Shown piece by piece: positions 33,375 to 44,819 of a stretch of 64,000 nt of DNA. The first letter of the stretch is position 1, and every line of letters begins with the position of its first letter. The stretch is taken from assembly GCA_038501195.1 (NCBI GenBank), contig JBBPUQ010000008.1, forward strand, positions 4,102,501 through 4,166,500, read 5' to 3'. This stretch comes from Nemania diffusa (taxonomy: Eukaryota > Ascomycota > Sordariomycetes > Xylariales > Xylariaceae). The notes under the pieces are model-generated. The model had not been told where the DNA came from, made no database searches, and was given only the letters and a program-made list of their open reading frames with translations. A program made the translations under genes and the position numbers.

Positions 33375-34476
33375 CTACGAGATGATTATGTGGTTGAAAT
33401 GACCCGGAATTTTCATACGGCACTTCTCGCAGTCGGCTCGGTATCCTATACTGAAACTTTTCTTCATGCCAGGCTGGAGAGTCCAATTGTTGAGGGTATG
33501 CTTGCTGCGACTATGACCATACTTGCCGCGTGGTGACGGTGTGGCTGGTGCAGACGAGGGCGAGCCACCATCGGTATCCATCATAGCAGCGTCGGCGTCG
33601 GCGGGTTGCGGAGACATCCGGATGTTGGGGTGAAGTGGCATCGCATGTGGGCTCGTCGAATGTGTCATGTGCGGCAGAGAAGGACGCTGGAGTTGGGCCA
33701 TGACGGGCGAGCAGTTGTCCAGCACCATATTCGGGCTCGGTGGCGCATCCTCACCACCATTTTCACTAATTGGCGACGGGAGACGGCGAGTCTGCACCAT
33801 AGACCACTCTGTTGTTCCATCAAGTGACCGGGGCACTGAGGGGTCCTGTTGCGGATACATTTGAGAAGAGGTGATGCCGTTGCCATTGTGCAACATGTTG
33901 GCATGGCCGCCGTCGTCAACTGCCGACACAGCACCCCAATTGTTGCCTCGAACCTGAGCGGCAAATGTACAGTGAATCGGTGTGGGCATTCGTCCGGCGG
34001 CATTCAGGACCGTCCCGTCGGGTCGCACACAACCGGACTGGAAGGGATCGGACGGACAGAAACTATCAACGGCCATATCGGCATCCTGATCAACATCCAT
34101 TGGCGGCATTGTCGTCGATTGACGTGTGTGCACATCTTCCGAATCGGAATCGGAGTTGGAGGGCGTGATGGTACTATTGGATGGGCGGTCCAAAGGTTCC
34201 GACCAGCGCTTGTGTGTCGGCGACGTTCGTAGCGGGAAAGACTGTAAGCGTTTCTGATAAGTGGTAGGTTAGTGACTGGTGCTTCATGTGTTTGATTTGC
34301 CAATGCTACTCTGGAGGTTTCCTAACGAGTTCTCGTGGACTGTGCCACGGCATGTCATGACGCACAACACTTACATTGCGATGTTCCGTGAAGCCAAGAA
34401 GACCATTCACGCCACCTTCTTCTTCCTCATCTCGCGCGCGCTTCCGCATCGCCTCAGGCCACTGATGATCCGACAT
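33375..34476 (-). CDS. Conserved fungal protein with C-terminal Cys-x2-Cys signature (326 aa)
   Basis: Two exons (34375-34476, 33375-34253; donor GTAAGT, acceptor ATCAG) give 326 aa. It starts MSDHQWPEAMRKRARDEEEE with a basic cluster and acidic run, continues TEHRNKRLQSFPLRTSPTHK (joined by splicing), then a long Ser/Pro/Met-rich, probably disordered middle. The C-terminus is compact and looks conserved: NNWTLQPGMKKSFSIGYRAD followed by CEKCRMKIPGHFNHIIIS, with a Cys-x2-Cys pair. I have a vague memory of this ending in other ascomycete proteins of unknown function; I cannot name it. The basic, SP-rich composition suggests a nuclear, phospho-regulated protein (inference). Confidence 0.8.
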
Positions 34477-37400
34477 GGCGATGATGGAGGATGGCGGTGT
34501 GCATGCAATACTTCGTTAAGTGACTCGAGCGTATAGAGAGCGAGGGTACAGATAAAAGGACTCGTTGATAAGAAAGAGAATTATGAGCTCGTGAGAAGGT
34601 ATTATTAATAAATGGTGTGGGATTAGAGTAATAGAGGCAGTCGTAGTAGCGGAAGCAATAGCAGTAGTAGAAGGCGGAGAAGTAGAGACCACGGAATACG
34701 TGTGGTTGACAATTAACCCCGACGATGGAAGGCAGATAGATGCTGTGTGGAGTTCGTCGGTTCGGCAGAGTGTTCGCGGGGAAGCCGAGAGAAGGAAGAG
34801 GGACGGACGAAGTGATGCACCTAGATAGGCACCTAGAGAGAATAGCTCAAGCGGGGGGATTCAAGGTCGTGGCTGGGGTCCAGCAGCCAAAGCTCCAAAG
34901 CTCCGAAGGTCCAAACCTTGAAAGCTCTTTCCGTCCCGACTGACCAAAAAGCCTATGGTATGTACCGGCTGACTGGCTGGCTCTATAGAAAGAGTAGAAG
35001 GAACAAACAAGAAAGCGGGCGTAGTTGCATCAACTAGAACAAAGCGGCCCAAAAAAAAAGAGAGGGCAAAAAGTAATTAGAAATAAGAGGCGAGAAATAG
35101 TGAAAGTCAATATAGTGGCAAGGAGAGGGCTGGAAGGTCGACCACTTCCCCGGATCCGTCCGGAATGCAAGGTTGGATCTCCCTATTCTCTTCTCTCACG
35201 ACGAAGAGTATATACCCTCTGCATCTACGACGACCAGAGACACCGGGTGCTATCTCAATAAACAAATGCCCAATTGAGGTGGTCGAGTCCAGTCGAAGAT
35301 GTAATGACGAAGTCTATGAAAAGAAGGTGCAGACAAAAGAAAGCATGCGGGTAGTTGTAGCGCTATTGGTGGTCTGAGGAATCAAACAGGGAAGCAAGCA
35401 GGGACGTAAAGAAACAAAAAGCCATGTATGCATGAATGATATACGATGTATTCCTAAAATAAGTAAATAATTTACCTATTAAGATAGTTGAGTAAGAAGC
35501 AACCGCCTTAGTAATACGAAGGCAAGAAAATATTATATTCCGCAGGTAGATTTGTAGGCATGGGAGTCTGTACAGAACACACCGTACATAATGCAAAAGG
35601 CACTGTATATGGATCAATGCATAGAAAGTCAGCAGCGACGCTAGAAGAACAGGAACAGTGGAGATGACTAACAACGGCCGAGGGTTCTTTCCGTCCTCGG
35701 CGCACCCGAGGGTTTTATGGACCAGTGACAGGGAGCTGAACCCCCACACTCCTCGCAGTTGAGTTGCACTGTAAATTGCTTCTATTCTAGGTAGTACAGA
35801 ATATGTATCAGAATATCTGCCCTAGCTGCCTTTAATCGCTGTCTTCTTTAACCATCGGTCCATGCCCTACCCTACCCTAATTCTTACACTTTGCTTTTCA
35901 TGCAAAATTATTTGTATTCTTAAAGTATTGTCGTTGGCGGCTTTTCCAGCTAGCACTTGAAATCCCACTATCCACAGCGTAAATACAAGAGGTCGGGTGC
36001 AATAGACCAACCACCAGCCAGCCACCAAGACTACATATGTATGTAGGTACCTACACCGACATACTCACCAACAAGGTAGATACATTTCTCTGGAAAATAC
36101 TATATCAGTAGACAAGAAATAGATTCCATCGGTTTCGTGGCCAACGTCACAATCACCCATCATTTAGCCAAGTCCACCAATGTTCTTGTACATGGTTTCA
36201 GATGTGCTTCATCGTGCAGAACTTGGTCTCATCATTTGGTGTGTCTGACTGTGGCTACCGACCGTGGACCTTGCTAGCCTAAATGCCGCCGTCACATGAT
36301 TGACCATCTACAAAACACCTGCATGCACGCCTTCTTATTTACGCGTACACATACGTAAATAACCCCCTGGCTGCCTAATAGGCCGCTCGCCATACCGTAG
36401 TTCCCCATACTATTGACACGCTGTTGTCTTAATTTAGAAATTTCTATTGGATGAGTGGCTGCCGTTTGTTTTGTCCATCTTTTCCCCTGGGTTAGGGGAA
36501 TTAGGCAGCTTATACATACCTGGGTACATTGGGTACGAATGATAGCCTCAGCTTTATCTAGTATCTAGCCCTACATTTAACCTACACTCCGCCAAGCATT
36601 CAACAGCCCCCAGGGCATATTCAGAGTTCTACACCATCTTTTGCACTTTTAAGAAGTTTCCATATATCACACTAACGTTATGTTTATCGCTGTGCCCATC
36701 TGCTAGTCATTATCCGCCCATGAGGCTTACGCTAGAGTTCTAGATTACCCCTGATTATCTTTGCGGTTGAATAGCGCAAGCATTGTTCGAACCGACAAGC
36801 ACTAACACAACACAATAGATTCATTAATTGCGCTTTTCTAATCACAAGTTCCAATGTACGCATGTTGTTACTCTTATTGATAAAGGAATGTGCATGGGAG
36901 ATGCATTGGTACTACATAGGGGTTATGGAATAAAGGGGCTACTCTAACTTTACCTAACCTCCTTTGCAACAGCATGTCACAAGCACATTTACATACACAA
37001 AGTTAAAATACCAGCTCTAACATTGACTTATCTTGTTTGAATTTAGTAGTAGAAGCGCTTAAACTACATAACTACTAAATTGATTCATATAAATTGCTAT
37101 GCTGCTAGTTATTAGCGGGTTAATGGTTCGCCTTCGTCGGGTTCACTGTGAATTAATTGCCATTATCTGTGAGCAGAACTAGCAAAGCACAAGCGAGATA
37201 CATATTAGTCTTGCTTCACACTTCTTGGTGTCCTTCGCAAAGAAAATTACCCAGCCATTGTGAAATCCATCCATCTCTTTCATCCGGACATTACTAACTC
37301 TGTCTTAAGGCAGATTAAAGCAAGGCATAGTCCTAGTCACCGACAAGCAGCTCCCCTCATACTAAAACCCATCTGGGACATACAGTCACTAAACAGCTGC

Positions 37401-37489
37401 CACATCTGTTCAAGCACACATGCTTTACATGTCTATGCCCATCCATATCGCCTCAGGCATCTCTGAATCAGCCCCTGTCCTTGGCCACC
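34477..37489. other. Long intergenic region
   Basis: 3 kb holding the promoter and probably a long purine-rich 5' leader of the gene starting at 34476 (34540-35120 is rich in AG runs), then mixed AT-rich sequence to the 3' end of the BTB gene. A palindromic GTAGGTACCTAC lies near 36045. No gene is supported. An unannotated non-coding transcript is possible but not visible from sequence. Confidence 0.45.
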
Positions 37490-38768
37490 CTAGAGCACAA
37501 TATTACAAGGGCAGGCAGATCGGTGCTGATGGGGTTGCGGAGCCACAGTGCCTGCATCGTCCGAGCGTGGTCTTCCGCATGCTTCACAGGGGAACGGATC
37601 TAATTGAGGCATGTTGCGACGCACGATGGTGTGGGTCACGATATCAGCCCCGAGAAGAGGAACCTCTCGGAGAAGACTAACAACTTTGGCGGCATCGAGC
37701 TTGTACAGAACAGATTGTACAATCAAGGCAAGAGGGGTTCGGAAGGCCTCGGCGGCAGGCGAATGTTCCCGGCTGTAGACCTCTCGGACGAAGTTGAACA
37801 GCTCCTTGGGGACAGCAGTACCAGGTTGGTTGATTTTATTAATGGCAGCCGACATACTTTGCATAGCTTCGTAGAACTCTTCCTCTATCATCTGGCAGAG
37901 GTCGGGCAGAAGGAAGTAGTCGCCCAGGTCGAAGATATCCACTGCAACAGAACATAAAGTCAGCGCTCACCATCTTGCATGGCCTGTCAGTGTCTCAGAG
38001 GGTAGGTTGAGTCCTTAAGACATAATCGCAACCCAAAGGGCAGCTGTTCTCTTGAAGATAGCAGGTACATGATGTAAAGGAATGATCTAAGATATCTAAT
38101 CACTTACTGAAGAGTTTGGCCTTTGAGCGTCGCGCTCGTTTCTTAGGCCATCTGTATTCTACAAGAAATGTAAGCCGACCGGGATAATAGATCAAGTTTG
38201 TGGATTGGGTTCAGGTATGGACACAAAGACTTACGACCAGTGTAGATGTACTCGATGAGAGACTGGATCATCTCTTCGTCGTGCTCTTCAATCTTGATGG
38301 TCTGGGTTTGTCCCTCCTATTAAGAATGGTTTAGATTATTATCACGGAGGCACGGAGAAAATACTGTGTCATACCCGAAAGCCTCCAAGAAGGGCAGTCT
38401 TGAACCACTTGCATCCAGTCATGAGTACTGCGCCATGGAGATTCCACGTCTTGTCACCACACTGCACCACCACATCAGAGGTGTGAGAAATATCTGCAAG
38501 ACTACACAGAGTTAGCTTCTTTGACAATTCTCCCTAGGTGGATCGGTGCGCACTGTTTGTTAAAATCACCACTTGCGTGGATTTTATCTAGAGCTGGGAC
38601 GGTCAAGGTTGGAGGCAGGTTTCCTGGGGGTATATTGGTTTGAGGCGTGTTGCCTTGAGGCGCGCTGGCTTGAGGCATGTTGGCTTGAGGCATGTTGGCT
38701 TGAGCTATGTTGGCTTGGGCACTTATGACCTGAGCCATAATGGCCTGAGGCGTATTTGCTTGAGCCAT
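37490..38768 (-). CDS. BTB/POZ domain protein (300 aa, 5 exons)
   Basis: Exons 38570-38768, 38375-38493, 38235-38316, 38108-38158, 37490-37941, phases consistent. The N-terminal 45 residues are a 15-bp-repeat-encoded run of Gln-Ala-Asn/Pro. The BTB fold follows: SDVVVQCGDKTWNLHGAVLM, then CKWFKTALLGGFREGQTQTI, EEMIQSLIEYIYTGQYRWPK, and a basic stretch KKRARRSKAK before FDLGDYFLLPDLCQMIE. The last exon adds a helical BACK-like part and a Cys-rich end (FPCEACGRPRSDD, CPCNIVL). BTB domains mediate dimerisation or act as cullin-3 adaptors; fungal short BTB proteins are mostly uncharacterised. The donor of exon 1 is the least certain boundary (GTGATT or GTGGTG). Confidence 0.85.
38640..38768 (-). 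repeat. 15-bp coding minisatellite (QANMP-type units)
   Basis: About 8.5 degenerate copies of a 15-bp unit begin exactly at the start codon of the BTB gene and encode repeats such as QANMP, QASAP and QGNTP. The frame is preserved because the unit is divisible by three. Copy number should vary between isolates. Confidence 0.85.
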
Positions 38769-40883
38769 TATGGCTTTACAAAGGAATGTTCAAGTATAGG
38801 AAATCAATAGTTCTGAGGGGAAAAGGGAACCGAAATAAGTACGTTGAGAGGATAGAGTGTGCAAAGAATCGCACAAAAAAATGTGTGAGAGAAGAAGAGA
38901 GAGTGCACAGGATCACAGATGCGGGGGGAGCATATATATCCTTCTCGTTTGATGGATTTAGCAAACAATAGATGGGCAGGTGCGTCGACGGCAAGCAGTA
39001 TAGACAATGTAGGTAGTAGGTAGTGAACAGTAAGGGGGGCTGACGAGTTACAACGCGGAACTTCCCTATTGTGAACGCGGTACCTGTCTACGTCTACCAA
39101 CTGTACACTGGGCTATAACGCGTATAAGTAGCAGACACCCCTATTTGTACCTCCCAACTCACAGAGACTTCGCTCGCTTAAGCGAGGTCCCTAGATGCCA
39201 GTCAAACATGAGTGCCTGCCTGCCTAGATATATTACTAGTTCCGGCATCTTTGCTCCTGACCACCCTATAATATCTTCCGGCACAGGACTACCCTAGGTA
39301 GGTAGCTTCTATAATACTCATGGAAGTGTGCAGGAGGGAGACAAGGCTATCAGCAACTACTTAATGCCCCTAGGGTTAGGTTGTAGACTGAATACTTGCT
39401 AACAGACAGTGTCCTAGAGTACCTAACTTAACAGGGCACCGTGGCAAAGCATTCTCCATGTTCTTAACTCTTAATACACATAAGTATCAATAATATATGA
39501 GCCCTTGCCTTGTAACTCTCTGTCTTGAGAATCACCTAATCACTCGCCTTGTCTCATCTCAACAATCTTCCTCCTTACCCTACACCCAACATCTTCAACA
39601 CCTCCCTAACCTGACAAAATCCAAACGCCCATCAAGCATTGTGACAGTGTGAGTGAGTAGACACCGAGTAGTAGGGAGAAAGTTGATTACGCCTAGTCCG
39701 GCACATCTGCGATGAATTTTTCTATTTATTTTCGACAGTCCTCAAGGACTGCTACAGGTAGCTAGCCAGGCAGGTCCTTGAGTTCAAATTCTACCTATAG
39801 TATTTTGTCTGAAGGCTGGAAGCTAGAACTCTCTGCAAGTGCCATTGTGACTGTAGGCAAGCCTTCAAAGGGCGGTGCGCGTAGTTTTGCGTGGGTTTTC
39901 CACGTTCCTTTTCATTATCATCTCTCCTCTTTTTATCCCTATGACCCTTGCTTTATTAGCATGCACGTGAATGAGGTCCCTAGCTGCGAGTATCAAAGAT
40001 CCAAGGGCAGCAACGTCCTGAATAGTATCACGCAATTGCAATATTGAACACTTATTGCAAAGGTGTCTGCTGACTTGTATCACACGATACCTAGTACTGT
40101 CTGTATCCCACTGTATTATAGATAGAGCTTGCCACTAAGGATGGCTTATGCAAAACAGTGCTTAGGCGCCGTGTACTGATGTTAAACTGAATCGATCGAT
40201 CAATCAATCAGTGTCTGCTGACTTGTGGTAAAGTGACCCTATCCTATCCAGTAGGTAGGTACTGTTTCCAAATCCGTCCTGTAACGTCTAAGTGGAGTAG
40301 CGGGGTTTTTTACATACGAGATATAATGTTATCGCGAATATTATTGTTTTATTGGGTGTATTGTTAGTCAGTCACAGAGCTGAAAATGCAGTTAAAGGGA
40401 TTAGGGTGGTCATATCTAAGACCTTTATGGCCAGCTCTAGGGACTTAGAAAGCTAGGAGTCAATTGATCTTTTCTATTAAGCTTTGTACTGGATTCCTTC
40501 TACCCTTCTTCTGAGCTGCTACAGGCCTTCTATTCACTCTTGGATTAAACCTCCCGACACTTATCGTGGTGGTACGGCGGTTCCGTGCCTCTTATAGCTG
40601 CCGAGCCTCTGTTTTTGTGGCTGGCGTACCATCGCCACTAGGAGACCACATTGTAGGTAAAAAAGGTCTTCATGCTGTAAGTTGTGAGGTAATTATACAG
40701 CTATTACGTCAAGAGTCGAGAAGCTTGACGGGCTTTATCCATCGTCTATGATATAACACGAAACCGGGCAAATTAACACTCATCCGAGATAGGCTCAAGG
40801 TCGAGAGACGAGGCGTTGTGCCTGAGATGACGAAGTCATGGCGTCGACCTACCTGGCACCTACCTATCTACCCACTAGCCAAC
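38769..40883. other. Intergenic region
   Basis: 2.1 kb upstream of the BTB gene and downstream of the helicase. It includes a 14-bp palindrome CTCGCTTAAGCGAG near 39173, a CCCTAGGTAGGTAG word at 39292 and ATCGATCGATCAATCAATCA at about 40192. Open frames here are short and unconvincing. Confidence 0.45.
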
Positions 40884-42674
40884 CTAGCTGGGTACAGCCT
40901 GCAAACCCCTGTCAACTGTGCTAGGCCGCTCCTCGCGAGGGCGATTCGGTATCACTACCAAGCCCTTCACACCCTTAAGCCCCATCTTGCCAACGGTACT
41001 CTTCTCTAAGCTCGGGACTTCAGCAGCACCGAGGCCCTCGAGCGCAAATTTGTTGGCTTCCTTTACAAGTCTGACGGCATCCCAGCCCATACGCTTCAGA
41101 TAAGATTTATAGAATCCAAGCCATGCCTGGTACGTCTTTTGTTGGCTGTCCATGCGCACCACCATTTTCTTGATGTCGTCTTGAGCAGCCAGATCTGCAG
41201 GCTGCTCGTTGAATGTGATGGCCTTAAGCTCCCATTGCGAAAACCAAGTTTCGTGGGACGAGATGATGAACGAGCCCCTGCCCTCGGCGCCTGCACGAGC
41301 TGTGCGCCCGAGACGGTGCACGTATGATTCTTTATCGGAAGGGATCCCCACCTGGAAGACGTTGGTGACTGCAGGGAAATCCATGCCGCGAGCTATGACA
41401 TCCGTGGCAATCATGATACCATTTCGAGCTTTGCGGAATTGTTCGGTCACATTAGAGCGCCTGGGCTGGGTCATTCGCGAGTGTAGGAAAAGGATAGGTG
41501 GCATGTCGGGAAATTGTCCGAGGATCTCGGTGTAAAAGTTCACAAGCCCTGCCGTGGGAGCGAAGACAATAGCCTTGAATGTCTCTGGTCCTACTTCCCT
41601 CTGTTCCTGGCGTAATGCGCCTAGTAGAGCAGCCGCTACGTCGGAAAACTCGGGTGCTACGATCAACTGTTGTGGGACCCGCTCATGTGTGTTGACTTCG
41701 CCTTCTTGTATAGTTGAAATGTACTTGTAGTCTCGCGAAAGTACCAGTCCAGACACCTTCTGAACATACTCCGGGACAGTGGCTGAGAAAAGCATGCTTT
41801 GTCTAGGGTGGACGGCTCTATTTGGCAGGCATGCAACGATCTGCTTCAAGGAGGCGAGGAAACCCATGTCTAATAGCCTGTCTGCCTCATCTAGTACCAA
41901 AGTATCTAGCTGCTGCAATCTCTCAGCAATCTCGCCTGATTCTCCCCCGAGATGGTCATAAAGACGCCCGGGAGTTCCAATCAATATATCGCAGCCGCTT
42001 AGGATCTGTTTTTCCTCCTTTTCTTTATTGGTGCCGCCGATGGCAATGCGGACCTTATACTGAGGTAGCCGCTGCAACAAGGCCTTGGTTTCGGTGGCAA
42101 TCTGCAATGCCAGTTCCCTTGTGGGTGTAATGACTAGAAGAGATACAGCAGAACCTGGTCGTATGTTCCGGCTGACTAGATTCTGGAGAGCAGGCAGTAA
42201 GAATGCGACGGTCTTGCCAGTGCCTGTCCTGGCTTGTGCTAGAATGTCCGAACCGTCGGTGAGAATAGGTCGGATAGTGGCTGCTTGGACAGGAGTCATG
42301 TACTCAAACTTCAGATCTTCAGTGACGGTTCGGAGCAAGGTAGGGTGAATAAGATTGCCTTCTCCCAAGTCGCTAAATTTCTGTTGTTCGTCGGAAGATA
42401 TTGAGGGAGCTAATGGAGCAGAAGAGCCCGACGAGTTGCTCGGTTCATTCTGCGCGCGTGTGTGCTTCGTCGCCTGTGTGCTGAATTTCTGTGTAGATGC
42501 TCCTCTGCTTCTCCATCTGGCAGATTGCTTCAACTTTTTATTTTGTGTCGCAGTCATCTCGTCTAGGAAATTGCGCGTCAACGTAGGGGTGATGGTTGCA
42601 AAGTTGCGTTGAAGAATGTAAAGTCGAGGAATGGAAAACGAAGTAAGCACAAGTTTCCTGCAGGGCGCGTACAT
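40884..42674 (-). CDS. mss116: Mitochondrial DEAD-box RNA helicase, MSS116 type (596 aa)
   Basis: One exon. The N-terminus MYAPCRKLVLTSFSIPRLYI is Arg-containing, without acidic residues, and fits mitochondrial import. Helicase motifs occur in order: Q motif (YMTPVQAATI), I (AQARTGTGKT), Ia (PTRELALQ), Ib (TPGRL), II (VLDEADRLLDMG), III (FSAT), IV-V (ATDVIARGMDFPAV) and VI (HRLGRTARAG). Downstream is a helical C-terminal extension (YQAWLGFYKSYLKRMGWDAV) typical of MSS116/CYT-19. These proteins are ATP-dependent RNA chaperones for mitochondrial group I/II intron splicing and translation. Length is close to yeast Mss116 (664). All motifs are intact. Confidence 0.93.
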   Translation of the reverse strand: MYAPCRKLVLTSFSIPRLYILQRNFATITPTLTRNFLDEMTATQNKKLKQSARWRSRGASTQKFSTQATKHTRAQNEPSNSSGSSAPLAPSISSDEQQKFSDLGEGNLIHPTLLRTVTEDLKFEYMTPVQAATIRPILTDGSDILAQARTGTGKTVAFLLPALQNLVSRNIRPGSAVSLLVITPTRELALQIATETKALLQRLPQYKVRIAIGGTNKEKEEKQILSGCDILIGTPGRLYDHLGGESGEIAERLQQLDTLVLDEADRLLDMGFLASLKQIVACLPNRAVHPRQSMLFSATVPEYVQKVSGLVLSRDYKYISTIQEGEVNTHERVPQQLIVAPEFSDVAAALLGALRQEQREVGPETFKAIVFAPTAGLVNFYTEILGQFPDMPPILFLHSRMTQPRRSNVTEQFRKARNGIMIATDVIARGMDFPAVTNVFQVGIPSDKESYVHRLGRTARAGAEGRGSFIISSHETWFSQWELKAITFNEQPADLAAQDDIKKMVVRMDSQQKTYQAWLGFYKSYLKRMGWDAVRLVKEANKFALEGLGAAEVPSLEKSTVGKMGLKGVKGLVVIPNRPREERPSTVDRGLQAVPS

Positions 42675-44408
42675 CTCGAGAGCTTAGGGAGGGACAAATG
42701 GTGCTATGTTGGCACGCTTTAACTTGTTGTTTTCTTTAACAATTATTTCTGCGACACTACAGTACTTTGTACTTTTTCCTGCGCTAACTATATTTTGCCA
42801 TAGTACCCCACTTGCCACATGCTGCTGATACCAGATACATGTGAGTGTGGGTCGCACCTTTTTAACCAGCCGTGTGGCACCTGTAGATAGGCAGTGAATC
42901 TAGATTGTACAATGGACGGCTGCCTACCTAAATAGGTAGGGTTTCTTACCTAGGTAGTCTTTCTAACTAGAATACAACCGTGTCTAGCAAATTAGTCTAC
43001 TCTTACCTAGCCCTTCTGTAAGTTCGTATAGAATGCTAACAAGTTATTTGTCTAGTCTTGTGATGAAATATGCATTAAAATTAAATGATGTTAAGATTAG
43101 CTCCTGGTAATTCTGTTGTAAGACTGTAAGTCACTATTTTCAGACTTGATTAATTGTTGTATTCCATTTTGTTGCTACACCTCGCACTACGGTTATCTCC
43201 ACCTAGAAATAGAAATAGTTCTAATTTGTAGGCTTTATTGAGATTTAAAAAATTCCATAGGTAGTGATAATCAAATTCAGATGCAGTTCTACTACCTTTC
43301 TCGTGTAGTTCACGTCAAGAGAACACCTCAAGCAACAATCTTGGGCAGGTTCCGTGGGGTAAAGTGAAAGCTCTCGCTCGCCCTGCAGGCAATGGTAATA
43401 AAGGGAGTTCTAACTTCGGATGTTATAGTCTATTAGAACCTCCAGAATTAAAGGCTTCCATATCAAGCACTTCAACAATTGTACACAATAAGTCGAGAGA
43501 AATCAGACATACGTGGTAGAAACTTAGGTAATCCTTAGATTGTCATAAGTTTCCTTACTCCTGTCACGGCCCTATATACAAGCAATTTAAACAGTCAAAA
43601 TATCTGCCTTAGCAAATTTGCACGTTTAATGGTAGTATCATGGTTTAAGGTTGCAGCTCTATCCCGTAACTCCTAATCTTTACTTTAGGAAGGGTTACTT
43701 TAGAAGTGACATCTAGGGCCTAATATAGAGAGAGTAAAGGGTTCTTAGCTATTTACCAATACATTTACTCCTTGCTCTTAAGAAAATAAGCACTTCATCT
43801 ATATTGACGTAGATAGATGGAATAGGATAAACCTAAAGTCAGTATAAACTTCAAAAGAAACGAAGTAGAGCTATCACAGTTCCTTTGTCATCTGTAATTC
43901 TAGTTATGAAGGTAACTAATTACAGTCTCTATCTTCGAGAACACTAAAGTGTAATAGCAAATAGCGAACTATACAAATGTGTTATACCTCTGCGACGCAA
44001 ATAAACTATTCTAGGCTCTTATTTCTTAGCTCCTGCCTTCTAGTTGTTGTAGGTAACCCCCAGTAACAAGCTCCAAGGCACAATGCAGTTCATGGGCGTG
44101 CTTGCCAGCACTACAGGAAACTACCTACCCAGGTAGGTAGACATGATCTCTCTAGTAACGGCTCAGTAGTCCAAAAGCGTCTGGCATAAATAGGGACTTC
44201 TGACTTGGCTCCCAATAACCAAACCTCCATACTTTCTCAGATTTCCCCAAAGTTAAACCGGTACACCACACAACTGGATCTCACAACTCGCATGGTGCTG
44301 TCGATACACCATTCCCACCCTTTACCACTATCACCATCTTTCACCACCATCTACCACTCTACCACTCTACCACTCTACCACCACTCTACCACCAACAGCA
44401 ACGCTACA
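42675..44408. other. AT-rich intergenic region
   Basis: 1.7 kb with the helicase promoter on the left and the leader of the small gene at 44409 on the right. It contains TACCTAAATAGGTA and TACCTAGGTA words at 42923-42957 and ACCTACCCAGGTAGGT at 44125-44140. It is AT-rich from 43000 to 44000 with no gene visible. Confidence 0.45.
44352..44375 (+). repeat. 8-bp tandem TACCACTC in a 5' leader
   Basis: Three perfect head-to-tail copies of TACCACTC, extended by degenerate copies to about 44395, directly upstream of the ATG at 44409. Being free of in-frame stops, the tract also makes the reading frame look longer upstream (from 44205), which I treat as leader. Confidence 0.75.
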
Positions 44409-44819
44409 ATGGCCGCCATCCTCACCCGCTTGGTTCATCGCAACTGTGTCCTTAAGTGCACCAACGGCTGCGCTACCTTTGAGGCAGTCGACTTTGGCGT
44501 CCACACCAAGAATGGTATTGAGATCACGCCTACTGTCATCGCCACCATAGTTGCTGCTGCCAAAACGCATGTTACGACGGCCCACAGGATCAAGGGTAAT
44601 TTGGAAATTCAAATTACCAGCGCCTTTATCGTTTGGAAGGATAGCGGCAACGGCGTCGACTTTGTGGCTATGGACTCGGATCGAGCTCGCAAGCAGATAC
44701 AGCTAGCTCGAGACCGAGGCTGCATCGACCGCCTCTACGTCGAATTCAAAACCAAAGCAACCGCGCCCCAGGAGAATCATTCTGAGACCCAGTCAACTGG
44801 AAATGATCTACAGCTATGA
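44409..44819 (+). CDS. Small uncharacterised protein (136 aa)
   Basis: Single exon. The ATG at 44409 has good context (CTACAATGGCC) and begins MAAILTRLVHRNCVLKCTNG. The sequence is globular-looking, with alternating hydrophobic and charged residues (ITPTVIATIVAAAKTHVTTA, GNLEIQITSAFIVWKDSGNG) and a polar C-terminal tail. Codon composition is GC-rich in third positions, unlike its surroundings. I do not recognise a family. It lacks a signal peptide and membrane segments. An in-frame ATG at 44205 would add 68 residues of low-complexity Ser/Thr/His-rich sequence that looks like translated leader. Confidence 0.6.
   Translation: MAAILTRLVHRNCVLKCTNGCATFEAVDFGVHTKNGIEITPTVIATIVAAAKTHVTTAHRIKGNLEIQITSAFIVWKDSGNGVDFVAMDSDRARKQIQLARDRGCIDRLYVEFKTKATAPQENHSETQSTGNDLQL

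Noticed and set aside
35865..35885. Internal telomere-like CCCTA repeats
   Set aside because: Only two to three imperfect CCCTA units; too short for a telomere tract.
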